The notes under the pieces are model-generated. The model saw only the letters and a list, made by a program, of their open reading frames with translations, was not told the origin of the DNA and did no database searches. From Cunninghamella blakesleeana (taxonomy: Eukaryota; Mucoromycota; Mucoromycetes; Mucorales; Cunninghamellaceae), in assembly GCA_017871115.1 (NCBI GenBank), contig JAFCIZ010000007.1, positions 372,001 through 436,000 of the forward strand: 64,000 bases of DNA, given 5' to 3'. A program made the translations under genes and the position numbers. This document shows positions 10,187 to 19,845 of the stretch, one piece after another; the first letter of the stretch is position 1; each line of letters starts with the position of its first letter.

Positions 10187-11506
10187 TTATATGTCCAATC
10201 CATAGGTTTTATTTACGTGATTATTCCAATATACATCTGGTAATTGCAATATTTTTAGTCTGTTTCCGTGTATTCTTCTTAATTTTGTTCTTGTTGTATC
10301 CAAGGATTTTATTATATACGTACCCTTTCCAAGTGATTGGTGTATTATATATTTTCCTTGCCACATATCGGAAATCTTACCAGACCAAGAGTTTGATTTT
10401 ATACCAGTATATAATGTTACTATATCCCCAATTCTAAATGCAGGTTTCCATTCTCTATTACTGTTTAAAACTTTTTTATCAATAGCCCGTTTTTGGTTTT
10501 CTTGAGATTTTTCTATCATTTTTGCAGCTGTCGATCTTATCTGATTGAGTGATATAATTTCCTTATTTGTACGTAATTTTAATTGTGTATCAAAATTATA
10601 AGAATTAAAATCTATAGGTTTGTCATGTTGATCGAACGGGGTTTTAACATTATATCCGTATGTTAAAAAGAATGGTGATTGTTGAGTAGATGCCTGTCTG
10701 ATTGAACGATAAGAAAATAGAACTGATGGTAGATATTGGTCCCATATTGATTTTTCCGTGGAAGTTACCTTTTTTATAATAGTCCCAAGTGTAGAATTAA
10801 ATTTTTCAATTAATCCATTGGCTTGAGAATTTCCAACTGAGATTGTGTTGTGATGAATATTGTATTGATAGCAAACTTTCTTTATAAGGTCACTGATAAA
10901 TGGTTTACCATTGTCGGTTATAATTAAATGAGGAGTACCATGCCGACATATTATTTCTTCATAAATAAACAAAGCAACTTCGGATGTAGTTTGATAACGT
11001 AGCGCACGCGCTTCTACCCATTTTGTTAAATAATCTATTCCTGCAATAATATATCTATAACCGCCTTTAGATGTGGGAACATGTTTAACGTCTAATCCCC
11101 ATTGTTCAAAAGGTTTTGACTTGACAGGTATTGGATATAAGAATTCATTTAACTTTCTTGAACCAGTTGATTGACATCTTGGACATTTTTTTATATATAT
11201 TTGTATATCTTTTGCCATGCCATCCCAATAATATCTTATAGATAGTTTATATAAAGTATTGTGATAACCTATATGACCACCTAAAGGATGTTGATGATAC
11301 ATATAAAGTGCTTCTATGGCTTCTTGTTTATTTAATACTTGTCTTAAGGTTTGGTGATAAATATTAAACTTATATAATTTATTATTGCGAATGATAAAGT
11401 TGTGTGAATTACGTTGTAAGTATCTTTTCATTTTTGCTGTTGTGTTTTCAGGTATTTTTAATGTAGTAAGATATTCTTTTAATTTATCTATAGTTTGTTG
11501 GTCCAT
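10187..11506 (-). CDS. Element C integrase as an independent ORF
   Basis: A 439-aa integrase with its own ATG, separated from the RT-RNase H frame by 636 bp. The zinc finger is H73-x4-H78 with CxxC at about 108-111. Catalytic residues are D139, D198 and E234, the D-58-D-35-E signature. The C-terminal part has a GDIVTLYTG-type SH3-like core and an RRIHGNRLK basic segment; there is no chromodomain. In most Ty3/gypsy elements integrase is fused to RT-RNase H, so a free-standing ORF needs separate expression, by splicing, an internal promoter or internal initiation. The ATG follows an A14 run on the coding strand. Confidence 0.9.
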   Translation of the reverse strand: MDQQTIDKLKEYLTTLKIPENTTAKMKRYLQRNSHNFIIRNNKLYKFNIYHQTLRQVLNKQEAIEALYMYHQHPLGGHIGYHNTLYKLSIRYYWDGMAKDIQIYIKKCPRCQSTGSRKLNEFLYPIPVKSKPFEQWGLDVKHVPTSKGGYRYIIAGIDYLTKWVEARALRYQTTSEVALFIYEEIICRHGTPHLIITDNGKPFISDLIKKVCYQYNIHHNTISVGNSQANGLIEKFNSTLGTIIKKVTSTEKSIWDQYLPSVLFSYRSIRQASTQQSPFFLTYGYNVKTPFDQHDKPIDFNSYNFDTQLKLRTNKEIISLNQIRSTAAKMIEKSQENQKRAIDKKVLNSNREWKPAFRIGDIVTLYTGIKSNSWSGKISDMWQGKYIIHQSLGKGTYIIKSLDTTRTKLRRIHGNRLKILQLPDVYWNNHVNKTYGLDI

Positions 11507-11669
11507 TTTTTTTTTTTTTTAAGTATAATTATATAAATTTGTTGTTTTTATTATTGTTGTTAGATTTGTTGTTTAGGCTTTGTTGTAAGTTACTTTAATA
11601 ATATAATTTAGTAAGTGTTATTTATGTTGTAATAATTATGTATTTTGTTAGTTTGGATATAGCTTTTAA

Positions 11670-11691
11670 TGTCTTCAATCACCTTTGGACA
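11670..11691 (-). promoter_or_regulatory. Conserved hairpin, element C copy 2
   Basis: On the minus strand, stem TGTC/GACA and CAA/TTG flank a 6-base loop, with an AA bulge on the 3' side, followed by TTAAAAGCT. It matches the other two hairpins in layout but differs at the outermost pair (T-A in place of C-G). Confidence 0.6.
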
Positions 11692-12022
11692 AATAATAAT
11701 GATATATATATATATATATATATATATTTTGTGTGTGTGTTTGTTTTTTTTTTTTTTTTTTAATTTTGATGTTGTTGAAATAATTGTTTGTTAAATAACT
11801 GTTATAAAAGATTTGTTGTAATATAAATAATTGTTGTATAAAGTAAAAATAATTGTTGTAAATAAATAAAATGTCTGTTGTAAATAAATAATATAACTAT
11901 TGTAAAATATAACTTTTTGTTGTATGTGTTGTTGAAATAATAATAATTGTTGTAGAATGTTGTCTTTTGTAAAATAATTGTAATATAATAAATTGTTATG
12001 TTAATATTTGTCTAGCTTTTAT

Positions 12023-12044
12023 CGTCTTCAATTTCCCTTGGACG
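12023..12044 (-). promoter_or_regulatory. Conserved hairpin, element C copy 1
   Basis: On the minus strand, CGTC-CAA, loop GGGAAA, TTG-AA-GACG, then ATAAAAGCT. A 4-bp outer stem and a 3-bp inner stem are separated by an AA bulge on one side. Confidence 0.6.
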
Positions 12045-12074
12045 TATATTAAAAATATAATTTATAATAATTCT

Positions 12075-12123
<49 letters not shown>

Positions 12124-12142
12124 ATTATTATTATTATTATTT

Positions 12143-15100
12143 TTAATACCCAAGTCTTGAAAGAAAATCTGCAGACTGTTGTTTTTTTCCACTACGATAC
12201 TGTATTTCAAAATCATAATCAGCCAAGTAAGTAATCCATCTTGCCACCATACCAGTAGGTTTAGGTGCTTTTATTAGCCATCGTAAAGGAGAATGATCAG
12301 AAAGGACTGTAAACTTTTTTCCTAGAAGATATGGTCTAAAAGTTTGTAAACTCCATATGAGAGCCAGACATTCTAATTTAGTTGCACTATAATTTTGTTC
12401 ACTTTGCTTTAAACCTCGGCTTGCATATACTACTGGATGTTCTTGATTGTCATCATCCAATTGTGAGAGTACACAGCCTAATCCTTCCATAGATGCATCA
12501 CATACAATTATAAATGGTTTATTAAAATCAGCCCTTTTAAGAATTGGTGCTTCTGTTAATTTTTGTTTTAAAAGTTCAAACGATTTTGTTGTTGTTTCAG
12601 TCCAAGGTGATTTATTTTTTGTTTTTGTAACATCGTGTAAAGGTCTTGCTATTGCTGCAAAATTTTGTATGAATCGCCTGTAATAAGAAGCTAGTCCAAT
12701 AAATCCTCTGATTTGTTTAACTGTTATCGGTTGAGGAAAATCTTTTACTTTTTCTATTTTTGCTGGATCTGTCTTTATTCCATCTTGTGTTATTATATAT
12801 CCCAGGAATTTTAATTCATTTTTAAAGAAGACACATTTTTCTATATTAAAAAGTAGTCCACCTTTACGAGCACATTTGAATAATTCTTCTAAATCTATTA
12901 AATGTTGTTCTATACTTTTTGAGTGTACATTCAAATCATCTATATAGGCTACTAGACATCTATTAATCATTGATCTAAAACATATATCTATTAACCGTTG
13001 GAATGTTGCAGGACTATTAACTAAACCCATTGGTAGCATTTCATATTGATAAGTGCCAAATTTTGTGACGAATCCAGTTAGTTCTTTACTATTATTTTTT
13101 AGAGGTACTTGGTGAAATCCTGACCTAAGATCCAAAGCTGAAAATATACTTGAAGTACCAAGTTCATCAATAAGATCATCAATTCTAGGTAATGGATAAG
13201 CATCTACTTTAGTCTGTGCATTTAATTTTCTATAGTCTACTACCATTCTGTAATCGCCATTTTTCTTCTTAACTAATATAATAGGAGCAGTATAAGGTGT
13301 ATTAGCAGGCTTAATTATTCCCAATTCACATAGTCGATCCAATTCCTTTTTTAAATATTCTTGTTCCATTGGACTCATACGATAAGGTCGATGTCTAATG
13401 GGTACTGTGTTATCTTGTAAAATTATATCATGTTCAATCATAGTAGTACATCCCATCCTATCATTGTTCCAGTCAAAAACATCTTGATAATGATTTATTA
13501 GTTTCCAAAATTTAATTTTATAATCTTCAGGTATATTTCCAAGTTGTAGTTTTTCTTTAAGAGATTCATCCAGTGTTTCATCATCATCCATATTATCAAT
13601 ATTGAATAATTCTTCTGTTAGTCCATTCATGTCAAGTGATTCAACTATATCATAACCTTTCAGATCATCAGCTTCTAATGCACAATCATTATTCATTAAA
13701 TTATAATATTCACTAATTATATGATGAGGTGGTAAATCAATATCATTATCAGATCTATTAATTAAATTTAATGTAAATTCGTTTGGATTAGCAATAGCAT
13801 TTTGATCATCTTGAGTAAGAAGTATAGGTTCAGATGTATGCATAGAAGGATTTACATAGAATTGACAATTTGTATGAGGAGGTATGGTCATCCCTTGAAT
13901 ACCAGTAGATATAATTAAACTATTTTCATTTTGATTACGATCAATATTAATTCTAACGTCATCTTCCATATAATAATTTTCTTCATCAGAGTATTCATCA
14001 TGTTCCCAATCATCATCAGTTTCAGTGTCTGTTGTTGTTTCAAGATCACTATTTGTTGTATCAAAATTATTATCTATTTCGTTAGTATCCTTTGTTGTAT
14101 TATCTTGTGTTGAGTTTGCAGATTGATAATTAATATTAATTGATTTAATTGTAACTAAAGGTTTATCTGTTTCTTTTAAAAATGTAATCGGTAATTCAGC
14201 TGATTTATGTTTATACAAAACTTTAAGAGTACTTGTTCTAAAATTTAGAAGAGCTTGAGCATGACTTAACCAATTGTTGCCTAAAACCAAGTGAGCAGGA
14301 CATTTAGGTAATACTTCCATATTAACAGGTATTATAATGTCAGGTGTTACTTGTATTTGTACATCATGTATTGTTCCAAGAGTTGCTTGTTTTGTACCAT
14401 TTCCTAAAATAAAGATATTAGTAGAAGGAGCATCAATTTGTAAACCTAATAATTTCATCATTGATTTTGACATGCAAGATTTCGAGGCACCGCTATCAAT
14501 CAATCCTCTTATTCTTTTATCATTAATAATTAAACTTGTATAAGCTGCTGTTGTAGTAAGTTCTGTGTTAGTTAATGTATTTAATGGTATGTCTGTTGCA
14601 GTTGTATCAGTTTGATCTTTTATTTTTGTTGCTTTTCTTTTAGGTCTACATGCAGTTAATAATTGACGTCGTAAAGTATGTGATGATTTAATTAAATCTC
14701 CAACATCAATATTAGCTTTTTGTTTAAAAACATCATCTACTATGTTATAGTTTATTTGCACTGGAGATGGTGGTTGTCGTTTTCGTTTTGTTTTATTTTC
14801 TGGTTCAATAATATTATCTATAATATAATCATTAATCATATCTTGTTGGGATAATTGTTGTTCAGTAATATCTTCAATTAATTTAGATGTATTATTTATA
14901 TTTAATTTTTGTTTTCCTTTGCTGATTGTTTTTGGAGTCTTAGAAGACGAAGGTATAACTGCAGGTGGTTTGTCTAATCTAGCTGCATAAAGATCTTCAT
15001 CATCATAATGTGTATATTCATTTTCATCCCATAATTCATGTTGATCAAATATTGCATTCATATTTTGTTGATTATTTTTTGTATTATTATCTTTTATATT

Positions 15101-15199
15101 GTTTTTATTATTTTTATAAAAGTTATTGTTATTATTTTGATTATTATTGCTAATATTATTATTATTGTTGTTAATGGATTTGTTATCAGGGACTTCCAA
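12143..15199 (-). CDS. Element C Pol: protease, reverse transcriptase, RNase H
   Basis: A frame of about 1018 codons without integrase. An Asn-rich, acidic N-terminal linker leads to an aspartic protease with GLIDSGAS (catalytic Asp near residue 234). The RT has YPLPRIDD, ALDLRSGFHQ, YEMLPMGL and YIDD near residue 752. RNase H follows with VCDAS, the TKLEC region and SDHSPL, ending SADFLSRLGY at the stop. The frame has no ATG near its start; its first apparent start is a TTG, and it is open back to the slippery site at 15229-15235. It is therefore most likely made only as a Gag-Pol fusion. Confidence 0.92.
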   Translation of the reverse strand: MEVPDNKSINNNNNNISNNNQNNNNNFYKNNKNNIKDNNTKNNQQNMNAIFDQHELWDENEYTHYDDEDLYAARLDKPPAVIPSSSKTPKTISKGKQKLNINNTSKLIEDITEQQLSQQDMINDYIIDNIIEPENKTKRKRQPPSPVQINYNIVDDVFKQKANIDVGDLIKSSHTLRRQLLTACRPKRKATKIKDQTDTTATDIPLNTLTNTELTTTAAYTSLIINDKRIRGLIDSGASKSCMSKSMMKLLGLQIDAPSTNIFILGNGTKQATLGTIHDVQIQVTPDIIIPVNMEVLPKCPAHLVLGNNWLSHAQALLNFRTSTLKVLYKHKSAELPITFLKETDKPLVTIKSININYQSANSTQDNTTKDTNEIDNNFDTTNSDLETTTDTETDDDWEHDEYSDEENYYMEDDVRINIDRNQNENSLIISTGIQGMTIPPHTNCQFYVNPSMHTSEPILLTQDDQNAIANPNEFTLNLINRSDNDIDLPPHHIISEYYNLMNNDCALEADDLKGYDIVESLDMNGLTEELFNIDNMDDDETLDESLKEKLQLGNIPEDYKIKFWKLINHYQDVFDWNNDRMGCTTMIEHDIILQDNTVPIRHRPYRMSPMEQEYLKKELDRLCELGIIKPANTPYTAPIILVKKKNGDYRMVVDYRKLNAQTKVDAYPLPRIDDLIDELGTSSIFSALDLRSGFHQVPLKNNSKELTGFVTKFGTYQYEMLPMGLVNSPATFQRLIDICFRSMINRCLVAYIDDLNVHSKSIEQHLIDLEELFKCARKGGLLFNIEKCVFFKNELKFLGYIITQDGIKTDPAKIEKVKDFPQPITVKQIRGFIGLASYYRRFIQNFAAIARPLHDVTKTKNKSPWTETTTKSFELLKQKLTEAPILKRADFNKPFIIVCDASMEGLGCVLSQLDDDNQEHPVVYASRGLKQSEQNYSATKLECLALIWSLQTFRPYLLGKKFTVLSDHSPLRWLIKAPKPTGMVARWITYLADYDFEIQYRSGKKQQSADFLSRLGY

Positions 15200-15225
15200 T
15201 TGACCATTAGATGCAATTGCCCTGT

Positions 15226-16306
15226 CTAGTTTTTTGATTGATTTTGTTGATTATATTGTTGTTGATTGTTTAATTGTTGAGTATTTTGCTGCTGTGAATA
15301 TTGTTGTTGATGTTGTTGTTGGTTAGATAAATAATTATGATTATTATTGTCATAATTATTATCTTGATTATATTGTTGATTGTTGTAACGTCTTGATCCA
15401 TAGTTATTTTTATATGGTCCATAATTATGAGGTCCATGGTAATTATTATAGTTATTACTTCTATTAGATTTCGATAGTTCATTTCGTACTATTTTAACAA
15501 TATCATCACTGGTAAGGTTATCATTTTTAAGAGGTTTCTTTGTCGATTGATTCAATTGTTCCATTCTATCATTCATTTTCTTTTCCATGGTTTCCATATT
15601 AGTAACTAAACGTTCTAATAATGTTACAACTGGATCAGAATGAATAGACGATTTAGAATCCATGACACGTTGACTAGAATCCATCATTGTAAAAGAATCT
15701 ACATTTCCAAGTGGATAATTGTTCAATTGTACATCAGTACTAGAATAATTATGAGTAATACCATAAGTTTTATTAGCATTCCACCATGATTCTGCATACT
15801 TCAACCATTGTTGTTCGGTAATGGATCCATGTTCAATACAATGTTTACTGATGGCAGGTAATAATCCATAACGAAAACGCATCAATACAATGTCTTTGTC
15901 ATCTTTTTTTTGCTAATCGCGCAACTTCTTGTAACCTTGAATAAAAATCACGTGGATGTTCATCAGTACCTTGACGCATATCATTAAGAATTAACTTATA
16001 AGATTCAAGTAGTTCTGGAGTTACAAACTTTTCTTCTAAAGCATCCATCGCTACATCAAAAGTTAAATTATCTTGAAGTTGATCTTTGAGCGAATCTAAA
16101 TAAGTTTTAGCCGATTTTCTAACTTGTATTTTCAATATAGCAAGTTTTCTACTATCTGTAGTATTATTAGAGAGTTCCAAGAATGTTTCTAAAATTTGTC
16201 TGAAGTGACGGAAGTCTTCACGTTCACCACCAGAAAAAGGAATAAGTTGAGGTTTGAAGTCCATGAATGGTTGTTTTTGAGCCAACACGGTATAATCGTA
16301 AGACAT
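15226..16306 (-). pseudogene. Element C gag, split by a homopolymer frameshift
   Basis: Gag is in two frames: 16306-15899 (135 aa, N-terminal capsid part with the LIPFSGGEREDFRHFR start typical of Ty3-like Gag) and 15885-15226 (219 aa, with an RFRYGL continuation and a Gln/Asn-rich C-terminus). Comparison with B's Gag, where EMARLAQLKDDH runs on, places the break in an 8-A run near 15905: one extra A shifts the frame to an early TGA. No zinc knuckle is visible; the Asn/Gln-rich tail may replace it for nucleic-acid binding. The break could be a real mutation or a homopolymer sequencing error, given the young LTRs. Confidence 0.8.
15229..15235 (-). promoter_or_regulatory. -1 frameshift heptamer A AAA AAC in element C
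   Basis: In the gag frame the codons are TCA AAA AAC TAG. The heptamer A AAA AAC is a classical retroviral-type -1 slippery site in correct register, directly before the gag stop. After slippage the frame enters pol without a stop. Element B has the same arrangement. Confidence 0.85.
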
Positions 16307-16410
16307 CCTATAATTAATTATTTTCAGTTTGCTTGATTGTTTTTTAGTAGTTTATATAGAATGAATATCTTTCCCAGTAGTTATTGAAAGTATAAGCTTG
16401 TAGAAAAGAT

Positions 16411-16428
16411 CCCCGCCAGTGAGCACCA
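16411..16428 (-). promoter_or_regulatory. Primer-binding site of element C
   Basis: On the minus strand, TGGTGCTCACTGGCGGGG lies 4 bp inside the 5' LTR. Its start TGG matches the CCA end of a tRNA, and the implied acceptor strand is AGTGAGC. I cannot assign the tRNA. Element B has the identical 18-mer. Confidence 0.75.
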
Positions 16429-16432
16429 AATA

Positions 16433-17196
16433 TGTTGTGTGGGTTTTTGTTTAAGATTTATTTTTTTTGAAATGAGGAATGAGTATTATAAGTAATATTT
16501 GATATGTATAATATAATTCCAGTGAGCACCAGTTCCTGTTTTATAAGTAGAACGACTTAATATAAAGGAATAAAAAAATAAAATAAAATAAAGTAAAAAA
16601 TAAAGAAATAAAAAATATAAAAATTTTAAAAGGTGTAATATAATTGCAGGATTAAAGAGAGATTTCAGTAACCGCAATGTAAAATAAATATAATAAGAAA
16701 ATTTATAAAGTAATTTAAATTTGAATTGTTGAAAAATATATTTAAGTAAATAAATATAAAATAAAAAAATAAAATGATATAGTTTGTTATAAAAAAATAG
16801 ATAAATTCAGTAATTTGAATAAGTTATAAGTAAAATAAGTTAAAATTATAAAATATGATTTATAAAGTGGACAAGTTCAATAATTATTTAATAGATAATA
16901 ATTTATTATAAAAATTTGACAATTTAAGAGAAAGAAAGAGAAAAAAAATGATTCTATTTATACAAAAAAAAAAAGATAAAAATTAAAAATTTATGAGAGT
17001 GAGGAGAGATAAAATAAAGTTTGGAGTCATAACGCTGGAGTCATGACGCTGGAGTCATAGCACCGGAGTCATGACGCTAGAGTCATAGCACCGGAGTCAT
17101 GACACTGGAGTTATGGCTCTGGAGTCATGGCACCAGTAACACAAAATCAGGCCCAAATAAGGAAAAAAAAAATATTAAAGAGCATTATTGCTAACA
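16433..17196 (-). repeat. Element C 5' LTR (right)
   Basis: A 764-bp LTR that looks identical to 8678-9441, with the 14-bp array at 17023-17134. Duplicated ATAG follows at 17197-17200. Confidence 0.93.
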
Positions 17197-17755
17197 ATAG
17201 TTTAAAATAAAAATAAAATAATAAAATAAAATAAAATAAATTATATAATTGGATAAAGATCAACAATTATATAAACAAAGTAATAAATTTAAAATAAAAT
17301 AAAATAAATATAATATCGGATAAAGATCAACGATTATTATAATATTATAATATAAAGTAATATTGGATAGTAATCAACAATATTAATAATAAATATAATC
17401 TTTAGCTAAAAAGATGAGTTAATAGACTTATTTGTTTTAATATAAGTACTTTATTATTATAATAAAAATTAACTAAAGTTTTTTCAAAAAATTGAAAAAA
17501 AGGTCGAGTATTTATACTAAAATAAAAATTAGATATTCCATTTTTAATATCAATAATGATATTAAAAGTGTTGATAAGTATATTATGAAATAAGTGATAT
17601 AAATTTTGTTAATAAAAATAATAATAAAAATTAGCATGAAAAATGTTAAATAAAATTAACATCAAAAGTGGTAAGAAAAATGTTAGAAAAATATTAGCCA
17701 ATCAAAGTGTTGGTCTGGATTTTAAAATAATCCAAGCGAACCCATCGCGCAACAT
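17197..17755 (-). repeat. Element B left LTR, second part
   Basis: This continues from 8677 after element C, beginning with the duplicated ATAG and ending ATCGCGCAACA at 17755. The 3' end of B's ORF4 overlaps the last 62 bp. Confidence 0.9.
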
Positions 17756-18332
17756 CCGCCCACCAAGATTTAGGTGGACCACCACCGTTTTTACTGGTCC
17801 ATGGGTCATTGGCATAAACTTTCTTTATAATTTCTTGTTTGAATTCTTCGTAACCAAGTTCAGAGAAAAGATCTTCCAAAATTTTTCTTCTTTTTACGTA
17901 ATAGTTTCTTTTTTGAGAATTCGTGTTTGGTTTTTTGAGTTTATTATGGACAAGAGTGATGGAGTTCGGGATTACTATTTTATCCAATAAGTTTTCCTTT
18001 TTCCATTTGTAGTCCAGTTCCATCATGCAATATTCCATGAATTTTTTGAAATTAGTTTTAACCATGAATTCCAAATGGTCGTTAATAGTGTAATCTTGAT
18101 TAAGCCATACCAACAATTCATCAGTTATCGTATTGTTAATAATGTTAAAATCTTCACCAGTAAGATTTATATTATTGGGTACGTCACTTGTAATAGCATT
18201 TTCAGGATTTACCAAGAATTCAAAAGAATTATAATCATTTAATATTTCTTCCATATTTTGAGTAGGATAATCATAAATGGTTTCAATTTTTATGATATCA
18301 CTTGATTTGAGTTCCGCATTTAAGGATTCCAT
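17694..18332 (-). CDS. Element B ORF4, accessory protein downstream of integrase
   Basis: A 212-aa acidic-to-basic soluble-looking protein with no recognised domain, signal peptide or transmembrane helix. Residues about 120-190 align by eye with the C-terminal half of element C's ORF4: SITLVHNKL, an Arg-rich segment before KILEDL, F-x3-I-x-K-K, NDPWT and a GGGPP stretch. The C-terminal residues from about WADV onward are encoded by the polypurine tract and 62 bp of the LTR. Conservation between two diverged elements argues that the frame is selected. It could be a nucleic-acid-binding or assembly factor, but that is a guess. Confidence 0.78.
   Translation of the reverse strand: MESLNAELKSSDIIKIETIYDYPTQNMEEILNDYNSFEFLVNPENAITSDVPNNINLTGEDFNIINNTITDELLVWLNQDYTINDHLEFMVKTNFKKFMEYCMMELDYKWKKENLLDKIVIPNSITLVHNKLKKPNTNSQKRNYYVKRRKILEDLFSELGYEEFKQEIIKKVYANDPWTSKNGGGPPKSWWADVARWVRLDYFKIQTNTLIG
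17756..17765 (-). promoter_or_regulatory. Polypurine tract of element B
   Basis: On the minus strand, GGTGGGCGGA abuts the 3' LTR. It also encodes the WWAD residues of ORF4. Confidence 0.6.
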
Positions 18333-18471
18333 GCTTGAATTAGTTTTTTCTTGAGTCAGTTTGAAATATAAAAAAAAAAATTATAACACAAATTTTTCCT
18401 TATTTATAGTTTTTTTTTTTTTCGGAAATTCAATTTTTCTCCTTTTTGTTTTATCATTATCTTTTGATATT

Positions 18472-18513
<42 letters not shown>

Positions 18514-18531
18514 TACGTATTTTTTTTTTTT

Positions 18532-19845
18532 TTATACGATTGTTCTTTTAGCAAAATCAATCCAAAATACATCAGGCATCTGCAATAACTTCAATTTATT
18601 CCCGTGTATTCTTCTTAATTTAGTATTTGTCGCGTTAAATTCTTTTATCAAGTATGTACCTTTTCCTAAACTTTGATGAATAACATATTTGCCTTTCCAG
18701 TTATCAGATATTTTACCACCCCAAGAGTTAGATGTTCTTCCAACATACATCATAACAATATCACCAATTCTAAAAGGCGGCTTCCATTCCTTCTTTTGAT
18801 TATTAATCTTTTTATCAATAGCCTTCTTTTGATTCCTTTGTGATTTTTGGATGAAATCTGCAGCATCTTCTCTTATTTGTTTTAGTGATAATAATTCTTT
18901 TGCAGCACGTATTCTTAACTGGTTTTGGAAACTTGCAGAATTTATTTCTAAAGGTATATCCATGAATAGGTCATAAGGCGTCTTTGCTTCATATCCGTAA
19001 GTTAAATAAAAAGGGGAATAACCTGTTGATTTTTGTTTAATTGTACGATATGCAAATAAAACGGAAGGTAAATATTGATCCCAAACTTGTTTTTCTTTAT
19101 TATTTAACTTTTTTAGAATGGCGCCTAAAGTGGAATTAAACTTTTCTATCAACCCATTTGCTTGCGAATTCCCAACACTTATAGTTTTATGATGGATTCT
19201 GTACTGGAAACAAACTTTTTTAATTAAATCACCTATAAATGGTTTTCCATTATCTGTAATTATTATGTGTGGAGCACCATGTCGACAAATAATATCTTCA
19301 TAAATAAATAATGCTATTTCAGCTGCCGTTTGAAATTTTAATGCACGAGCTTCAACCCATTTCGTTAGATAATCAATTCCTGCAACTATATATCTAAATC
19401 CATTTTTAGAAGTAGAGATGTGTTTGACATCTAATGCCCATTGGAAGAAAGGTTTGGATGAAGTTGGAACTGGGTGTAACAATTCGTTATGTTTAGCAGG
19501 ACCTGTAGTTTGACACCTACTGCATCTTTTGACATAATTTTGTACATCTTTTGTCATATTTTCCCAGTAATAATGATTAGCAAGTTTAAACAAGGTGTTA
19601 TGATACCCCATATGTCCTCCTAAAGGATGTTGATGATGCATGTATAATGCTTCCGATACTTGATCTTTATTCAGAACTTTCCTTATCGTCTGCAAGTTGA
19701 TATTATATCGATATAATTCGTTGTTCTGTATAATAAATTTGTGGGAATGTTTTTGTAAATAATTCTGTTCCTTTTTGGTGATGTTATCAGGTAATTTTAA
19801 TGTTGATAAATAATTTTTTATTAAATCAATTTTGCTTTGTTCCAT
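18532..19845 (-). CDS. Element B integrase as an independent ORF
   Basis: A 437-aa integrase with its own ATG, 221 bp downstream of the RT-RNase H stop. H73-x4-H78 and C108-x2-C111 form the zinc finger. D139, D198 and E234 give the D-58-D-35-E spacing exactly. The C-terminus has a GDIVMMYVG core and RRIHGNKLK, and no chromodomain. It is close to element C's integrase throughout and has the same length and residue numbering, so both descend from one ancestor that already had integrase as a separate ORF. Confidence 0.92.
   Translation of the reverse strand: MEQSKIDLIKNYLSTLKLPDNITKKEQNYLQKHSHKFIIQNNELYRYNINLQTIRKVLNKDQVSEALYMHHQHPLGGHMGYHNTLFKLANHYYWENMTKDVQNYVKRCSRCQTTGPAKHNELLHPVPTSSKPFFQWALDVKHISTSKNGFRYIVAGIDYLTKWVEARALKFQTAAEIALFIYEDIICRHGAPHIIITDNGKPFIGDLIKKVCFQYRIHHKTISVGNSQANGLIEKFNSTLGAILKKLNNKEKQVWDQYLPSVLFAYRTIKQKSTGYSPFYLTYGYEAKTPYDLFMDIPLEINSASFQNQLRIRAAKELLSLKQIREDAADFIQKSQRNQKKAIDKKINNQKKEWKPPFRIGDIVMMYVGRTSNSWGGKISDNWKGKYVIHQSLGKGTYLIKEFNATNTKLRRIHGNKLKLLQMPDVFWIDFAKRTIV

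Larger units (their letters stand above)
11507..12142 (-). other. RT-integrase gap of element C with two hairpin copies
   Basis: This 636-bp gap contains two diverged copies of one unit: A/T tract, hairpin, AAAAGCT, then a G-poor leader rich in ACAACA and CAATTATTT. The hairpins are at 12023-12044 and 11670-11691. A 43-base T run (12077-12119, A on the coding strand) follows the RT stop, and a (TA)n tract lies near 11702-11727. The leader next to the integrase ATG looks like an unstructured 5' UTR. No ORF is present. Confidence 0.7.
8678..17196 (-). mobile_element. Element C: Ty3-like retrotransposon with split pol
   Basis: C is an 8519-bp element on the minus strand with 764-bp LTRs at 8678-9441 and 16433-17196 that look identical. 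A 4-bp target duplication, ATAG, lies at 8674-8677 and 17197-17200. Internal order is as in B: primer site, gag, -1 frameshift, PR-RT-RNase H, a 636-bp gap, integrase, gap, ORF4. It inserted into the left LTR of element B. Gag is broken by a one-base homopolymer difference, so this copy may not be autonomous although it is young. Confidence 0.92.

Noticed and set aside
17643..17990. 115-aa plus-strand ORF opposite element B ORF4
   Set aside because: It crosses the LTR boundary and lies antisense to ORF4. Only the ORF4 strand shows conservation with element C.
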